Part shown: positions 1 to 7,355 of the stretch, one piece after another
How positions within the stretch are numbered: the first letter of the stretch is position 1
Layout: each line of letters begins with the position of its first letter
NCBI GenBank assembly: GCA_016718845.1
Contig: JADKCK010000021.1
Span: 1 to 64,000, forward strand
Origin: Sphingobacteriales bacterium
GTDB taxonomy: Bacteria > Bacteroidota > Bacteroidia > Chitinophagales > UBA2359
Direction of reading: 5' to 3'
DNA length: 64,000 nucleotides
The notes under the pieces: model-generated
What the model was told of the DNA's origin: nothing
Seen by the model: the letters and a program-made list of their open reading frames with translations, nothing else
Databases searched by the model: none
Position numbers and translations under genes: made by a program

Positions 1-238
1 TTTTACCTCGCTTATTTCTACACCACTTGGTTTTACAGAAATAGGAGCGTCGGCAGATGCTTTTTTGGTAGCGCCAACGTCTCGCATTTTCTTTTCCTTC
101 AATAATTTGTGATAGTTCTATTTTGCCTATTTTGGCTTTTTTACTATCGCACGCACAATTTTCTTGAGCCGAAGCCGCAAAATTTACCAACAAACAAAGC
201 GCCAAAGCGCAAAACGAGAGAGATAGTAATCTTTTCAT
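1..238 (-). CDS. Secreted protein, N-terminal part, with apparent frameshift
   Basis: The gene starts at an ATG at 238 and runs off the left edge. It opens with a clear signal peptide (MKRLLSLSFC then a hydrophobic stretch ending ANFAASAQ-type at about residue 25), followed by a Cys pair (CACD) and a Lys-rich stretch. At about 87-105 the signal-peptide frame turns into Arg/Cys/Trp-rich sequence, while the next frame continues with normal composition (KKASADAPISVKPSG, then GVEISEVK). One extra A in the AAAA run near 87-90 would join them. Function is unknown; a small exported protein is all that can be said. The lesion may be a sequencing error or real. Confidence 0.5.
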   Translation of the reverse strand, partial: MKRLLSLSFCALALCLLVNFAASAQENCACDSKKAKIGKIELSQIIEGKENARRWRYQKSICRRSYFCKTKWCRNKRGK

Positions 239-375
239 GATCAAAAAATTTAGAGAGTGATTGAAATAACCCTACTGTATAGTTTCTGTGACTATAGTTT
301 ATGCTATTTGGTTTAATGGCGGTTGTAATTAATTTAACTAAAATAATATATATAACCAAGTATCAGATTTCATAT

Positions 376-416
376 AAAAAAACCTCCGTACCAAACAAAT
401 GGCACGGAGGTTTTTT
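376..416 (-). terminator. Rho-independent terminator after the GH57 gene
   Basis: A 10-bp stem (CCTCCGTACC / GGCACGGAGG, one mismatch) with an 8-base loop, flanked by A6 and T6, lies 34 bases past the stop of the GH57 gene. It is symmetrical and could stop transcription both ways. Confidence 0.8.
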
Positions 417-449
417 GCATTTTACTGTTGTGTCAACAATCAAACAGAA

Positions 450-1700
450 CTATGCTTTTTTAGCACTTTTGGTGCGTTTAGGTTTATCCGGGGGCGGTGC
501 CATTTGTAACTCGGCATATTTTGCTTTTACCCGCAGCGAGAAGTCGGTTAAAATGTTCATAAAGTTAATAAATGCTTCGTAGGGTGTGTTATATGGGTTA
601 AAATATTTATGCACATCTCCATCGGCGAAAAACTTAGTACACATATAGTAAAAGTGGTCGCTTGTTTGCAGGTATTTCCAATCGCGCTGCATATCGGGGT
701 CGTTTATTGCCTTTACCATATATTCTAAATCGTACAAATTGTCAAACGCATCATCTTGCAGGTCGTTGCCAAGCCATGCTGTTAAGTCGCGTTCTTCATC
801 TGCCCACGAAATAGGCACAGGCACGTTCATTACAGCAACGGGTTGTAGGGTATCGGCAACCTCAGAGGGCGTAGAGAAAGTGTAATTTGAATTAGCGAAA
901 ACATAACCCGGCAAGGCTTTCAAAAACTCAAAAATACCCGTTTCTTCCCATTGATGCTCGCCAAAAGTTTCGTAATCCATAAAAAGGTTAATCACCTCTT
1001 CGTTTTGCGGCACTTCGTTTAGCCAGTTCACAAATTTTTCGGCGGTTAACGGAAACTCGTTCCAGTTTCTGTCCGAAAACCTAAATGCCATATCATCGCT
1101 CAATCTAAAGTTTTTGAGCAACAATTTTAGTTTAGGATTGATGGCGTTGTAGTACAAAAAATTGGGGCTTTTCCAGCCTAAAATGTGTTTTGCACCTTCG
1201 GTAAGCATCGCTTTATAGCCCATATTGGCAACCATTGCGCCAATTTGGTCCGAGTAGATAAGCTCGGTATTGCGAAAAGCTGTTGGGGTAACGCCAAATA
1301 AATCTTTTACTTTTTGGCGATGCGCAGCTACTTGTGCTTCAAACTCTTCGGTACTTTTTAGGGCAGATAGGGCGTGCGAGTAGGTTTCGGAAAGTATTTC
1401 TACGCAACCCGTATTGACCAATTCTTGAAAACTATGTAAAACTTCGGGGGCGTACTGTTCAAATTGGTCGAGGCAAGTACCCGATATAGAAAAACTGATT
1501 TTAAATTTACCTTCGTATTTTTTTATCAGTTCTAAAAATGTATAGTTGGCGGGCAGGTAGCAGCGGTCGGCTACTTTGCGCATAATGGTGCGGTTGGCAT
1601 ACTCATCGAAATACTCGTGGTCGGCACCAATATCAAAAAAACGATATGGTTTAAGGCGATAAGGCTGATGAACCTGAAAGTAGAAGCAAATGGTACGCAT
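450..1700 (-). CDS. Glycoside hydrolase family 57 protein (alpha-amylase-like)
   Basis: 416 aa, ATG start, no signal peptide, so cytoplasmic. GH57 enzymes are retaining alpha-glucan hydrolases or transferases with a (beta/alpha)7 barrel. Visible landmarks: HQPYR at residues 11-15 (conserved region 1), NTELIYSD around 144-151 holding the candidate nucleophile Glu146, and MDYETFGEHQ at 241-250 holding the candidate acid/base Asp242. Length fits the short cytoplasmic GH57 amylases of Bacteroidota, which usually sit with glycogen or trehalose genes; no such neighbour is seen here. The C-terminus is a Lys/Pro-rich tail. Family is sure; the exact substrate (glycogen or maltodextrin) is inferred. 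Confidence 0.9.
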   Translation of the reverse strand: MRTICFYFQVHQPYRLKPYRFFDIGADHEYFDEYANRTIMRKVADRCYLPANYTFLELIKKYEGKFKISFSISGTCLDQFEQYAPEVLHSFQELVNTGCVEILSETYSHALSALKSTEEFEAQVAAHRQKVKDLFGVTPTAFRNTELIYSDQIGAMVANMGYKAMLTEGAKHILGWKSPNFLYYNAINPKLKLLLKNFRLSDDMAFRFSDRNWNEFPLTAEKFVNWLNEVPQNEEVINLFMDYETFGEHQWEETGIFEFLKALPGYVFANSNYTFSTPSEVADTLQPVAVMNVPVPISWADEERDLTAWLGNDLQDDAFDNLYDLEYMVKAINDPDMQRDWKYLQTSDHFYYMCTKFFADGDVHKYFNPYNTPYEAFINFMNILTDFSLRVKAKYAELQMAPPPDKPKRTKSAKKA

Positions 1701-1772
1701 AGTATTGGGTGTTTTTTTAGGATAATAAATAATTGTGTTATTTTTTTAGTGTATCAAGATATTAAATAAATT

Positions 1773-2144
1773 TTATTTCTTATTTCTTTGTTTTATTGCT
1801 AAAAAATCGTGTAGTAATAGGCACTCGTGCAGTATTTCGAGCAGGGCAGGTTGTAGAGCATTTAATGTTTCGATGGAGTTGATAAACACACTACGCACTT
1901 GTTTGCGGTTGCGGGTTTCTAAAATTCCTTGTTCGTTGGATAAATCTACGCCTCGGCAAAAGCCCACATCAATGCCATTGCGCACTGCATTTAGGTAGCA
2001 AAACATGCCTTTATAGTAATAAAATGGGCAGCCAAACGAAAAACGCTGTTCTATTTGAGCCGATGTTTGGGCAATTAATTGGTGCAGCAACTCCAACAGC
2101 ACCTGTTGTTCGGGTGTTTGTTTAGCGATATAGCTGTCAATCAT
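1773..2144 (-). CDS. DUF1801 (YdhG-like) domain protein
   Basis: 123 aa from the ATG at 2144; an in-frame TTG two codons earlier is less likely. The pattern (short N-terminal helices ending in a Gln/Glu-rich segment, FSFGCPFYYYKGMFCYLN, then GIDVGFCRGVDL and a basic KQVRSVFI motif) matches DUF1801 proteins, a small cytoplasmic fold distantly like the frataxin/YdhG family with no settled function. It follows the ACMSD-like gene by 17 bases on the same strand, so the two are probably cotranscribed, but no functional link is obvious. Confidence 0.7.
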   Translation of the reverse strand: MIDSYIAKQTPEQQVLLELLHQLIAQTSAQIEQRFSFGCPFYYYKGMFCYLNAVRNGIDVGFCRGVDLSNEQGILETRNRKQVRSVFINSIETLNALQPALLEILHECLLLHDFLAIKQRNKK

Positions 2145-2161
2145 ACACAAAATTACTTTTC

Positions 2162-3190
2162 CTATAAAAACATTTTTTTATCTAATTGTAGCCAATCAAG
2201 GGCGTTTCTGCTCAATAAGCGTTCTTTTATTTCGTGGCTAAACGGCATTGATTCTATCATTTTGCCGGGTTCTAGTTCGCCCAACGGAAAAGGGTAATCG
2301 CTGCCCAATGCAATGCGGTCAACGCCAATCAGGTCTATAAGGTATTCTAACATGCGCGGGTCGTGGATAAGCGAGTCGACATAAAACTTGCCTAAATACT
2401 CCGATGGGTGTATGGCATTATCTATGGCTACCAAGTCGGGGCGCACATTAAAACCATGCGAGATACGCCCAAATGTTGCCGGAAAAGCACCACCGCCATG
2501 TGCAAAGGCTACTCTTAAATGCGGGAAACGTTCAAATATGCCGCCAAAAATCATGGAGCAAATAGCCAAAGATGTTTCGGCGGGCATGCCTACTAACCAC
2601 GGCAGCCAATATTTTTGCATTTTTTCTTTGCCTACCATATCCCAGGGGTGCACAAAAAGTGCCATACCGAGTTGTTCGGCGGCTTCGTAAATGGGATAAA
2701 GGGCGGTGTCGTTTAGGTTCCATTCGTTGATGTGCGACCCTATTTGTACGCCTGCCAAGCCTATCTTTTGGCATCGTTCAAGCTCGGCTATACATAAGTT
2801 GGGGGCTTGCATGGGCAAGGTACCTAAACCAATAAAGCGGCGTGGATAAGTGGCAACAATTTCGGCGATGTGGTCGTTCAAAAAGCGCGAGATATCGAGT
2901 GTGTCTTGCGGCTTTGCCCAATAATTAAACATTACCGGAATGGTAGACAATACCTGCACCTGCACGCCGTGGTGTTCGCACTCGTGCATACGTTGTTTGG
3001 GGTCCCAGCAGTTCGATTCTATCTCTCGAAATAAGTTATTGTCTATCATCATGCGGGCGCAGCAAGGCTTATGATGTTCGAGGTGTATAAAACCGCCATA
3101 GCCAAATTTTTGGCTAAACCGAGGAAAATGTTCGGGGATAATATGGGTGTGGATGTCTATCTTAAGGAATGCGTCTGTAGCCGTTTGCAT
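2162..3190 (-). CDS. 2-amino-3-carboxymuconate-6-semialdehyde decarboxylase (ACMSD)
   Basis: 342 aa, ATG start. The sequence follows animal and bacterial ACMSD almost block for block: IDIHTH at 11-16, CWDP, LSTIPVMFNYWAKP, YPRRFIGLGTLPMQAP, GVQIGSH, VHPWD (His181), WLPWLVGMPAETS, AHGGGAFP (His231), and GSDYPFPLGELEPGKMIESM with Asp298. His14, His16, His181 and Asp298 are the expected zinc ligands. The enzyme diverts the tryptophan/kynurenine (or 3-hydroxyanthranilate) pathway toward glutaryl-CoA instead of quinolinate. No other kynurenine genes are in the window. It belongs to the amidohydrolase-2 superfamily, and the close match makes this specific member very likely. Confidence 0.92.
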   Translation of the reverse strand: MQTATDAFLKIDIHTHIIPEHFPRFSQKFGYGGFIHLEHHKPCCARMMIDNNLFREIESNCWDPKQRMHECEHHGVQVQVLSTIPVMFNYWAKPQDTLDISRFLNDHIAEIVATYPRRFIGLGTLPMQAPNLCIAELERCQKIGLAGVQIGSHINEWNLNDTALYPIYEAAEQLGMALFVHPWDMVGKEKMQKYWLPWLVGMPAETSLAICSMIFGGIFERFPHLRVAFAHGGGAFPATFGRISHGFNVRPDLVAIDNAIHPSEYLGKFYVDSLIHDPRMLEYLIDLIGVDRIALGSDYPFPLGELEPGKMIESMPFSHEIKERLLSRNALDWLQLDKKMFL

Positions 3191-3285
3191 GATTTATGTG
3201 TTTTCGACGGTGTAAAGATAGCTGTTTTTTGGTAGATTGTAAAACATTTTTTCAAAAAAATGTAAATGCTTAGTATTGTTTGGCA

Positions 3286-3326
3286 AGAAAAAAAGCGTTG
3301 ATACCAATTTGTGGCATCAACGCTTT
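3286..3326 (-). terminator. Terminator after the Crp/Fnr gene
   Basis: A perfect 11-bp stem (AAAGCGTTGAT / ATCAACGCTTT) with a 13-base loop lies 38 bases past the stop codon, followed on the minus strand by a T-run. Confidence 0.85.
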
Positions 3327-3363
3327 GGGATAGGTGTAGTATAAATTTAAACAAAAGGCATAT

Positions 3364-4077
3364 TTAGTCAAATACATTAGCTGTTTGTACAAGTTTATGT
3401 AAATCAAGTATCCTAATTTTTTTACCAATTAGCTCAATAATATGGTCGTGTTTAAACTCCGACAGTAGTCGTATAGCGGTTTCGGTGGCGGTACCTACAA
3501 TATTGGCTAATTCTTCGCGCGATAGGGTAACGTTTATAGTTTGTTCGTCGGTTTCTAAGCCGTAGGTTTCTTTCAAAAAAAGCAATGATTCGGCAACTCG
3601 CTCGCGAACAGGTTTTTGGGCAAGTTGGGTTATTTTATGCTCGGCGTTTTTTAGGTCGTTCGACAACAGTTTCATTACTTGGAGTGTAAAAGAGGAGTTT
3701 GTTTCGATTAACTTAAATAGGGTTTCTTTGGGTATAAAGCATACATCGGTATCTTCGAGTGGTTCGGCGGTGGCGTTGTAGCGGTCGGCGCTCAACAAGG
3801 CACGGTAACCCAACACATCACCTTCGCGGGCAAGGCGCACAATTTGTTCTTTGCCCTCGTCGCCCAATTGGTATATTTTTACTTTACCCGAATTTATGCA
3901 ATATAAGCCATGCGGAAAACCACCTTCGCGAAAAATGGTTTGCCCGCGTTTGTAGGTCATACATGCTTTGGCATTCGTGAATGCCTCCATGTCTTGGTGG
4001 TGCAAATCACAAAATATAGATTTTGACCTAACTTTGCAATGTTCACAATCGAGTGGTGTGTCGTTTTTCCGTATCAT
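3364..4077 (-). CDS. Crp/Fnr family transcriptional regulator
   Basis: 237 aa from the ATG at 4077. An upstream in-frame TTG (4110) is rejected because a promoter-like TAAATTTG box overlaps it. N-terminal cyclic-nucleotide-binding-type beta barrel (YKRGQTIFREGGFPHGLYCINSGKVKIY region, Gly-rich turns) and a C-terminal winged helix with SREELANIVGTATETAIRLL as the recognition helix. Three cysteines near the start (C11, C14, C23: CEHC...FC) resemble the FNR iron-sulfur or redox-sensing cysteines, so an oxygen or redox signal is possible. It stands alone between terminators; targets cannot be named from sequence. Confidence 0.9.
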   Translation of the reverse strand: MIRKNDTPLDCEHCKVRSKSIFCDLHHQDMEAFTNAKACMTYKRGQTIFREGGFPHGLYCINSGKVKIYQLGDEGKEQIVRLAREGDVLGYRALLSADRYNATAEPLEDTDVCFIPKETLFKLIETNSSFTLQVMKLLSNDLKNAEHKITQLAQKPVRERVAESLLFLKETYGLETDEQTINVTLSREELANIVGTATETAIRLLSEFKHDHIIELIGKKIRILDLHKLVQTANVFD

Positions 4078-4107
4078 ATCGAGGGGGTGTTGGGTGGTGT
4101 TTGCCCG

Positions 4108-4115
4108 CAAATTTA
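4108..4115 (-). promoter_or_regulatory. Bacteroidota -7 box for the Crp/Fnr gene
   Basis: TAAATTTG on the minus strand fits the TAnnTTTG consensus of Bacteroidota sigma-A promoters and lies 31 bases before the ATG at 4077. It argues for that start codon. No convincing -33 TTTG is seen. Confidence 0.45.
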
Positions 4116-4292
4116 CGACAAATTAATTTAAACAAGTCGTTTGGGTAAAAAAAAATTGCTTTTGTTGCCAAAAACTTATTTTTAGCTTAGCTTACAACAA
4201 ATTTTAATTTGCAAGTAGTTATTTATTAACACCTTGTAAAAACAAGAAAATAAAAATTATTTTCATAACAACACAATAATTTATTGTTTATA

Positions 4293-5225
4293 TTACTTAA
4301 CTTTCTTCTTTTTTTCTTTTTCGGGTGGTGGTGGATTATTTTTTGTTTTTTCTTGATAAAGGTTATAAACCATGCCATCTACCAAGCCAATTTTGGGTAC
4401 TAATACTTGGTGGATATCGGCTTTTTCCATTACAAACAAAAATATTTTTAGGGCATAAACAATCACATCGGCTCTGTCTTGGTTAAGGTCTTCCAGGATA
4501 ATGCGGTCTTCTATGTCCATTCCTGCCAATTTGTCGTATTCGGCTTTAAGGTATTCGTAGGTTAATGGATGCCCATACGCATTATTCGAGTTTTTGAAAA
4601 TGCGGTTGATATTGCCTCCCGAGCCAATAACCGATAGGGGTAGTTCGGCGGTAATATTATTAGTTATCCACTCGCCCATTTCTTGCCAGGTGCTATCTAC
4701 CACTTTGTTTTCGAGTAGGCGCACTGTACCTGTTTTAAACGACTTAGCTATTAACACCCCCGATTTGTCAATCAACGAAATCTCGGTACTACCACCGCCT
4801 ACATCTACATATAGGTGGCTAAATCGTTTATCAATCCAGCTATGTTCGCGCAGGCTGCTGGCAAGTATTACTTGGGCTTCAAAATCGCCGTCTATAATCT
4901 GTATGTCTATACCCGATTCTTTTTTTACTCGTTTTATAATGTCTTTGGCATTGCTGGTTTCGCGCATGGCAGATGTGGCATACACCCTATAATCTTCTAC
5001 GTCGTATACGTCCATTATGGTTTGAAATGCCTGCATACTTTTTGATAGTTTTTCGGCGGTATGTGCCGAGATAACACCTGTTGTAAACGCATCGATACCT
5101 AAGCGCACGGGCAAGCGGTATAGCTTTACATTTTTAAAATACAAACCTCGTTTTTTACTTATGTTGGCATCAGATACCAACAATCTTACGGCATTTGAGC
5201 CAATATCAATGGCGGCTAATCGCAT
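4293..5225 (-). CDS. Ppx/GppA family phosphatase (exopolyphosphatase-like)
   Basis: 310 aa, ATG start, cytoplasmic. Ppx/GppA enzymes hydrolyse polyphosphate or pppGpp and belong to the ASKHA fold. Visible motifs: phosphate 1 AAIDIGSNAVRLLV at the N-terminus, SAMRETSNA, phosphate 2 YVDVGGGSTEISL at about 138-150, and SVIGSGGNINRI at about 195. The length (about 300 aa) is that of the short two-domain form without the C-terminal HD domain. The C-terminus is a Pro4 followed by a Lys/Glu-rich tail. Choice between polyphosphate and pppGpp as substrate cannot be made here. Confidence 0.88.
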   Translation of the reverse strand: MRLAAIDIGSNAVRLLVSDANISKKRGLYFKNVKLYRLPVRLGIDAFTTGVISAHTAEKLSKSMQAFQTIMDVYDVEDYRVYATSAMRETSNAKDIIKRVKKESGIDIQIIDGDFEAQVILASSLREHSWIDKRFSHLYVDVGGGSTEISLIDKSGVLIAKSFKTGTVRLLENKVVDSTWQEMGEWITNNITAELPLSVIGSGGNINRIFKNSNNAYGHPLTYEYLKAEYDKLAGMDIEDRIILEDLNQDRADVIVYALKIFLFVMEKADIHQVLVPKIGLVDGMVYNLYQEKTKNNPPPPEKEKKKKVK

Positions 5226-5257
5226 TTGGTTAGTTGTATAGTTTTTAAATAACCCAC

Positions 5258-5292
5258 AAAAAAAGTCTTACCCGCAAAGGTAAGACTTTTTT
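5258..5292 (-). terminator. Terminator after the FKBP gene
   Basis: Perfect stem AAGTCTTACC / GGTAAGACTT with loop CGCAAA and flanking A and T runs, 27 bases past the FKBP stop. On the minus strand the hairpin also contains the TACCTTTG box listed separately. Confidence 0.88.
5275..5282 (-). promoter_or_regulatory. Candidate -7 box for the Ppx/GppA gene, inside a terminator
   Basis: TACCTTTG on the minus strand matches TAnnTTTG, 50 bases before the Ppx/GppA ATG at 5225. It is formed by the loop and downstream arm of the preceding gene's terminator. Confidence 0.4.
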
Positions 5293-5318
5293 GTTTAGTA
5301 GAGTAATTATGGCACAAA

Positions 5319-5894
5319 TTATTTTTGGGCAGGTGCTGCCATTACTTTTAGCAACTCGATGTCGAAGCGCAAAACGGCATTTTGTGGAATGACCGGTGGG
5401 CGACCCATTGGACCATAAGCCAACGATGATGGGATGATGATGGTACCTTTTCCGCCTTCTTTGAACAACGGAATACCTTGCTGCCAGCCCGGTACTACGC
5501 CACGCAACGGAAACTGTGCAGGTTGGTTGCGGTCGTACGACGAATCGAATTTGTTGCCATCTAACAAGGTGCCTTTGTAGTGTACTTCTACAAAATTGTC
5601 GACGGTGGGGTTAGCCCCTTTACCTTCTTTCTCGATTACGTAAAAGATACCCGAGTCGGTGTATTTACCTTTCAAACCATTGTCGGCTACGTATTTTTCG
5701 ATAATAGCTTTGTCAACGGCGTTTTGGTCTTGACCAGCAGGGGCAGCCGATTGCTGCGGTTGTGCAGCTTGTTGTTCGGCGGTTTGGTTGGTTGTTTCGG
5801 CAGCAGGTTGGCTAGCTGCATCTTCGGCGGGTTTGCTTTGGCACGATGATAAAACAATCATCGAAACGGCAAAAAGAGCGATTAATTTGCGCAT
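5319..5894 (-). CDS. FKBP-type peptidyl-prolyl isomerase, lipoprotein
   Basis: 191 aa, ATG start. Lipoprotein signal with lipobox LSSC (Cys18), then a low-complexity Gln/Ala/Thr linker (about 20-60), a short helix and an FKBP domain (about 75-187): VEVHYKGTLLDGNKFDSSYDR, FPLRGVVPGWQQGIPLFKEGGKGTIIIPSSLAYG and NAVLRFDIELL. The active-site aromatic and Asp residues of FKBP (Y, F, D, W, Y) are present. It should catalyse prolyl isomerisation of proteins in the periplasm or at the outer membrane. It follows nrnA by 41 bases on the same strand. Confidence 0.92.
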   Translation of the reverse strand: MRKLIALFAVSMIVLSSCQSKPAEDAASQPAAETTNQTAEQQAAQPQQSAAPAGQDQNAVDKAIIEKYVADNGLKGKYTDSGIFYVIEKEGKGANPTVDNFVEVHYKGTLLDGNKFDSSYDRNQPAQFPLRGVVPGWQQGIPLFKEGGKGTIIIPSSLAYGPMGRPPVIPQNAVLRFDIELLKVMAAPAQK

Positions 5895-5935
5895 GATAGA
5901 TTAAAATTTGCGATTTTTTTTGTTATTTTGAATAT

Positions 5936-6944
5936 TTAACTAGCTAATTCTTCTTTATAGTTTTCGAGTATGCTACAAAAATAGGCTATTGTTTGGTCTA
6001 GGTTTTGGTCAAATTTACCGCCTGCGGCATTGCGGTGTCCGCCGCCATAAAAGTGCTTTCGGGCAAGGTCGTTCACCGAAAAATTGCCTTTTGAGCGCAT
6101 CGAGATGCGTATGGTGTCGGTTTGTTCTTTAAATAAAGCAACCATATTTATACCGTCAATACTTAGCGGGTAATTAACTACGCCCTCTAAGTCGCCTGTT
6201 TGGTAGTTAAATGCCAATAAATCGGCAAGTGTTACATATACATAGGCTACATTATATTCGGGTAAAACAACCATTCGTTGGCTTAAAATAAAGCCTAACA
6301 AGCGCAGGCGGTTTTCGGTATTGTTGTCAAAAATTAGGTTGTTGGCGGTTGTTATGTCTAATCCGTCTTCTAAAATAGGCTACTGTTTGCAATGTTTTGG
6401 CGTTAGTGGCATATTTAAATCTACCTGTATCGGTGGCAATGCCCGTGTATAGGCACAAAACGGCGGCTTCGGTTAAGCGGCTTTGGGGGCGTATCATTTG
6501 TATAAAATCGTACACCAACTCGGCTGTTGAGCTTGCCGATGTGTCCCAGACCTGAAAATTGGTGGGCAGCTCGGGAGATAAATGATGGTCTATTAGTATT
6601 TTGGTACAGTCGGCGGCTACTATGTGTTTGCCCAAATCATCTAATCGCGAGGCAGCATTGCAATCTAGTACAAACAGTAGGGTGGCTTCGGCTACTAGTT
6701 TTTGGCAACGTGGGGTGTTGTGTGTGTAGATGTTTACTTTTTCGTTGGCGGGCATAAATTGCAAATATACGGGGTAGGGCGTAGGGGTGATAACCGCAAC
6801 TTGGTGTATACGTAACGTATATAAAAAATGATACAGCCCTAACGAAGAGCCAATGGCATCGCCGTCGGGGTTGGTGTGGGTTACAATTACAATGCGCTGC
6901 GATGTTTTAAGTTGTTCTTTTATTGCGGTCAGAGAAATATTCAT
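5936..6944 (-). pseudogene. nrnA: NrnA-like DHH phosphoesterase (oligoribonuclease/pAp phosphatase), frameshifted
   Basis: The reading frame starts at ATG 6944 and carries the DHH half: VTHTNPDGDAIGSSLGLY, LDCNAASR, ILIDHHLSP and TGIATDTGRFKY. It shifts frame at about 6372-6375 and continues to 5936 with LIFDNNTENRLRLLGF and the DHHA1 end GGGHRNAAGGKF. Removing one T (minus strand TTTT to TTT) restores a continuous protein of about 335 aa, the usual family length. The enzyme degrades nanoRNA and 3'-phosphoadenosine 5'-phosphate. All motifs are intact, so the gene may be functional and the indel an error in the sequence. Confidence 0.85.
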
Positions 6945-6970
6945 GGGTATATTTTGCTATTTTGCGGGTG

Positions 6971-6978
6971 CAAAGGTA
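6971..6978 (-). promoter_or_regulatory. Candidate -7 box for nrnA
   Basis: TACCTTTG on the minus strand, 26 bases before the nrnA ATG, matches TAnnTTTG. Confidence 0.45.
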
Positions 6979-7116
6979 CGTATTTATTTGCATTGTTGTG
7001 GTATTTTTTTTACCTAAAAACATTGTTTTTTATCAGTTGTTTTATATTTATACGCTTTACTTGCCATTTAGGTATAGGTAGATATTAGCGATAAACAAAA
7101 GTGCGGAGGCTGAAGA

Positions 7117-7180
7117 GCGGCGTGAAGTCCGCCAACTGCGGACGATGGGTTTTGGGCAGGCAGAAAACCGATACTATAGT
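7117..7180 (+). repeat. Interspersed repeat, copy 1 (partner at 20037-20098)
   Basis: Shares GCGGCGTGAAGTCCGCCAA, TGGGTTTTGGG, AAAACCG and CTATA in the same order with the reverse complement of 20037-20098. The blocks differ in short spacers, so these are diverged copies. Both lie between genes. Confidence 0.6.
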
Positions 7181-7343
7181 GGACATAAAATAGGTGTTGA
7201 GGGTAGGTTTATTTTTTCCAAAAAAATCTTTCTACCATTAGCTTAGTTTTATGTGCAACAAGTGCTATTATTTGCAAATAGTTTTTGTATCGCCATTTTG
7301 CTTAAGTGGCACAACAAATTATACTTGGCACTGTTTTTCTGCG

Positions 7344-7351
7344 TATCTTTG
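7344..7351 (+). promoter_or_regulatory. Promoter -7 box immediately before the helicase start
   Basis: TATCTTTG, with TTGG about 20 bases upstream at 7325-7328. It ends only 4 bases before the ATG at 7356, so the transcript would begin at or next to the start codon. Confidence 0.55.
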
Positions 7352-7355
7352 CACC

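Noticed and set aside
144..359. Minus-strand frame overlapping the first gene
   Set aside because: It lies out of frame with the signal peptide and its composition is poor.
4078..4292. Regulatory RNA between the Crp/Fnr and Ppx/GppA genes
   Set aside because: The gap is AT-rich with no hairpin or conserved motif that I can support.
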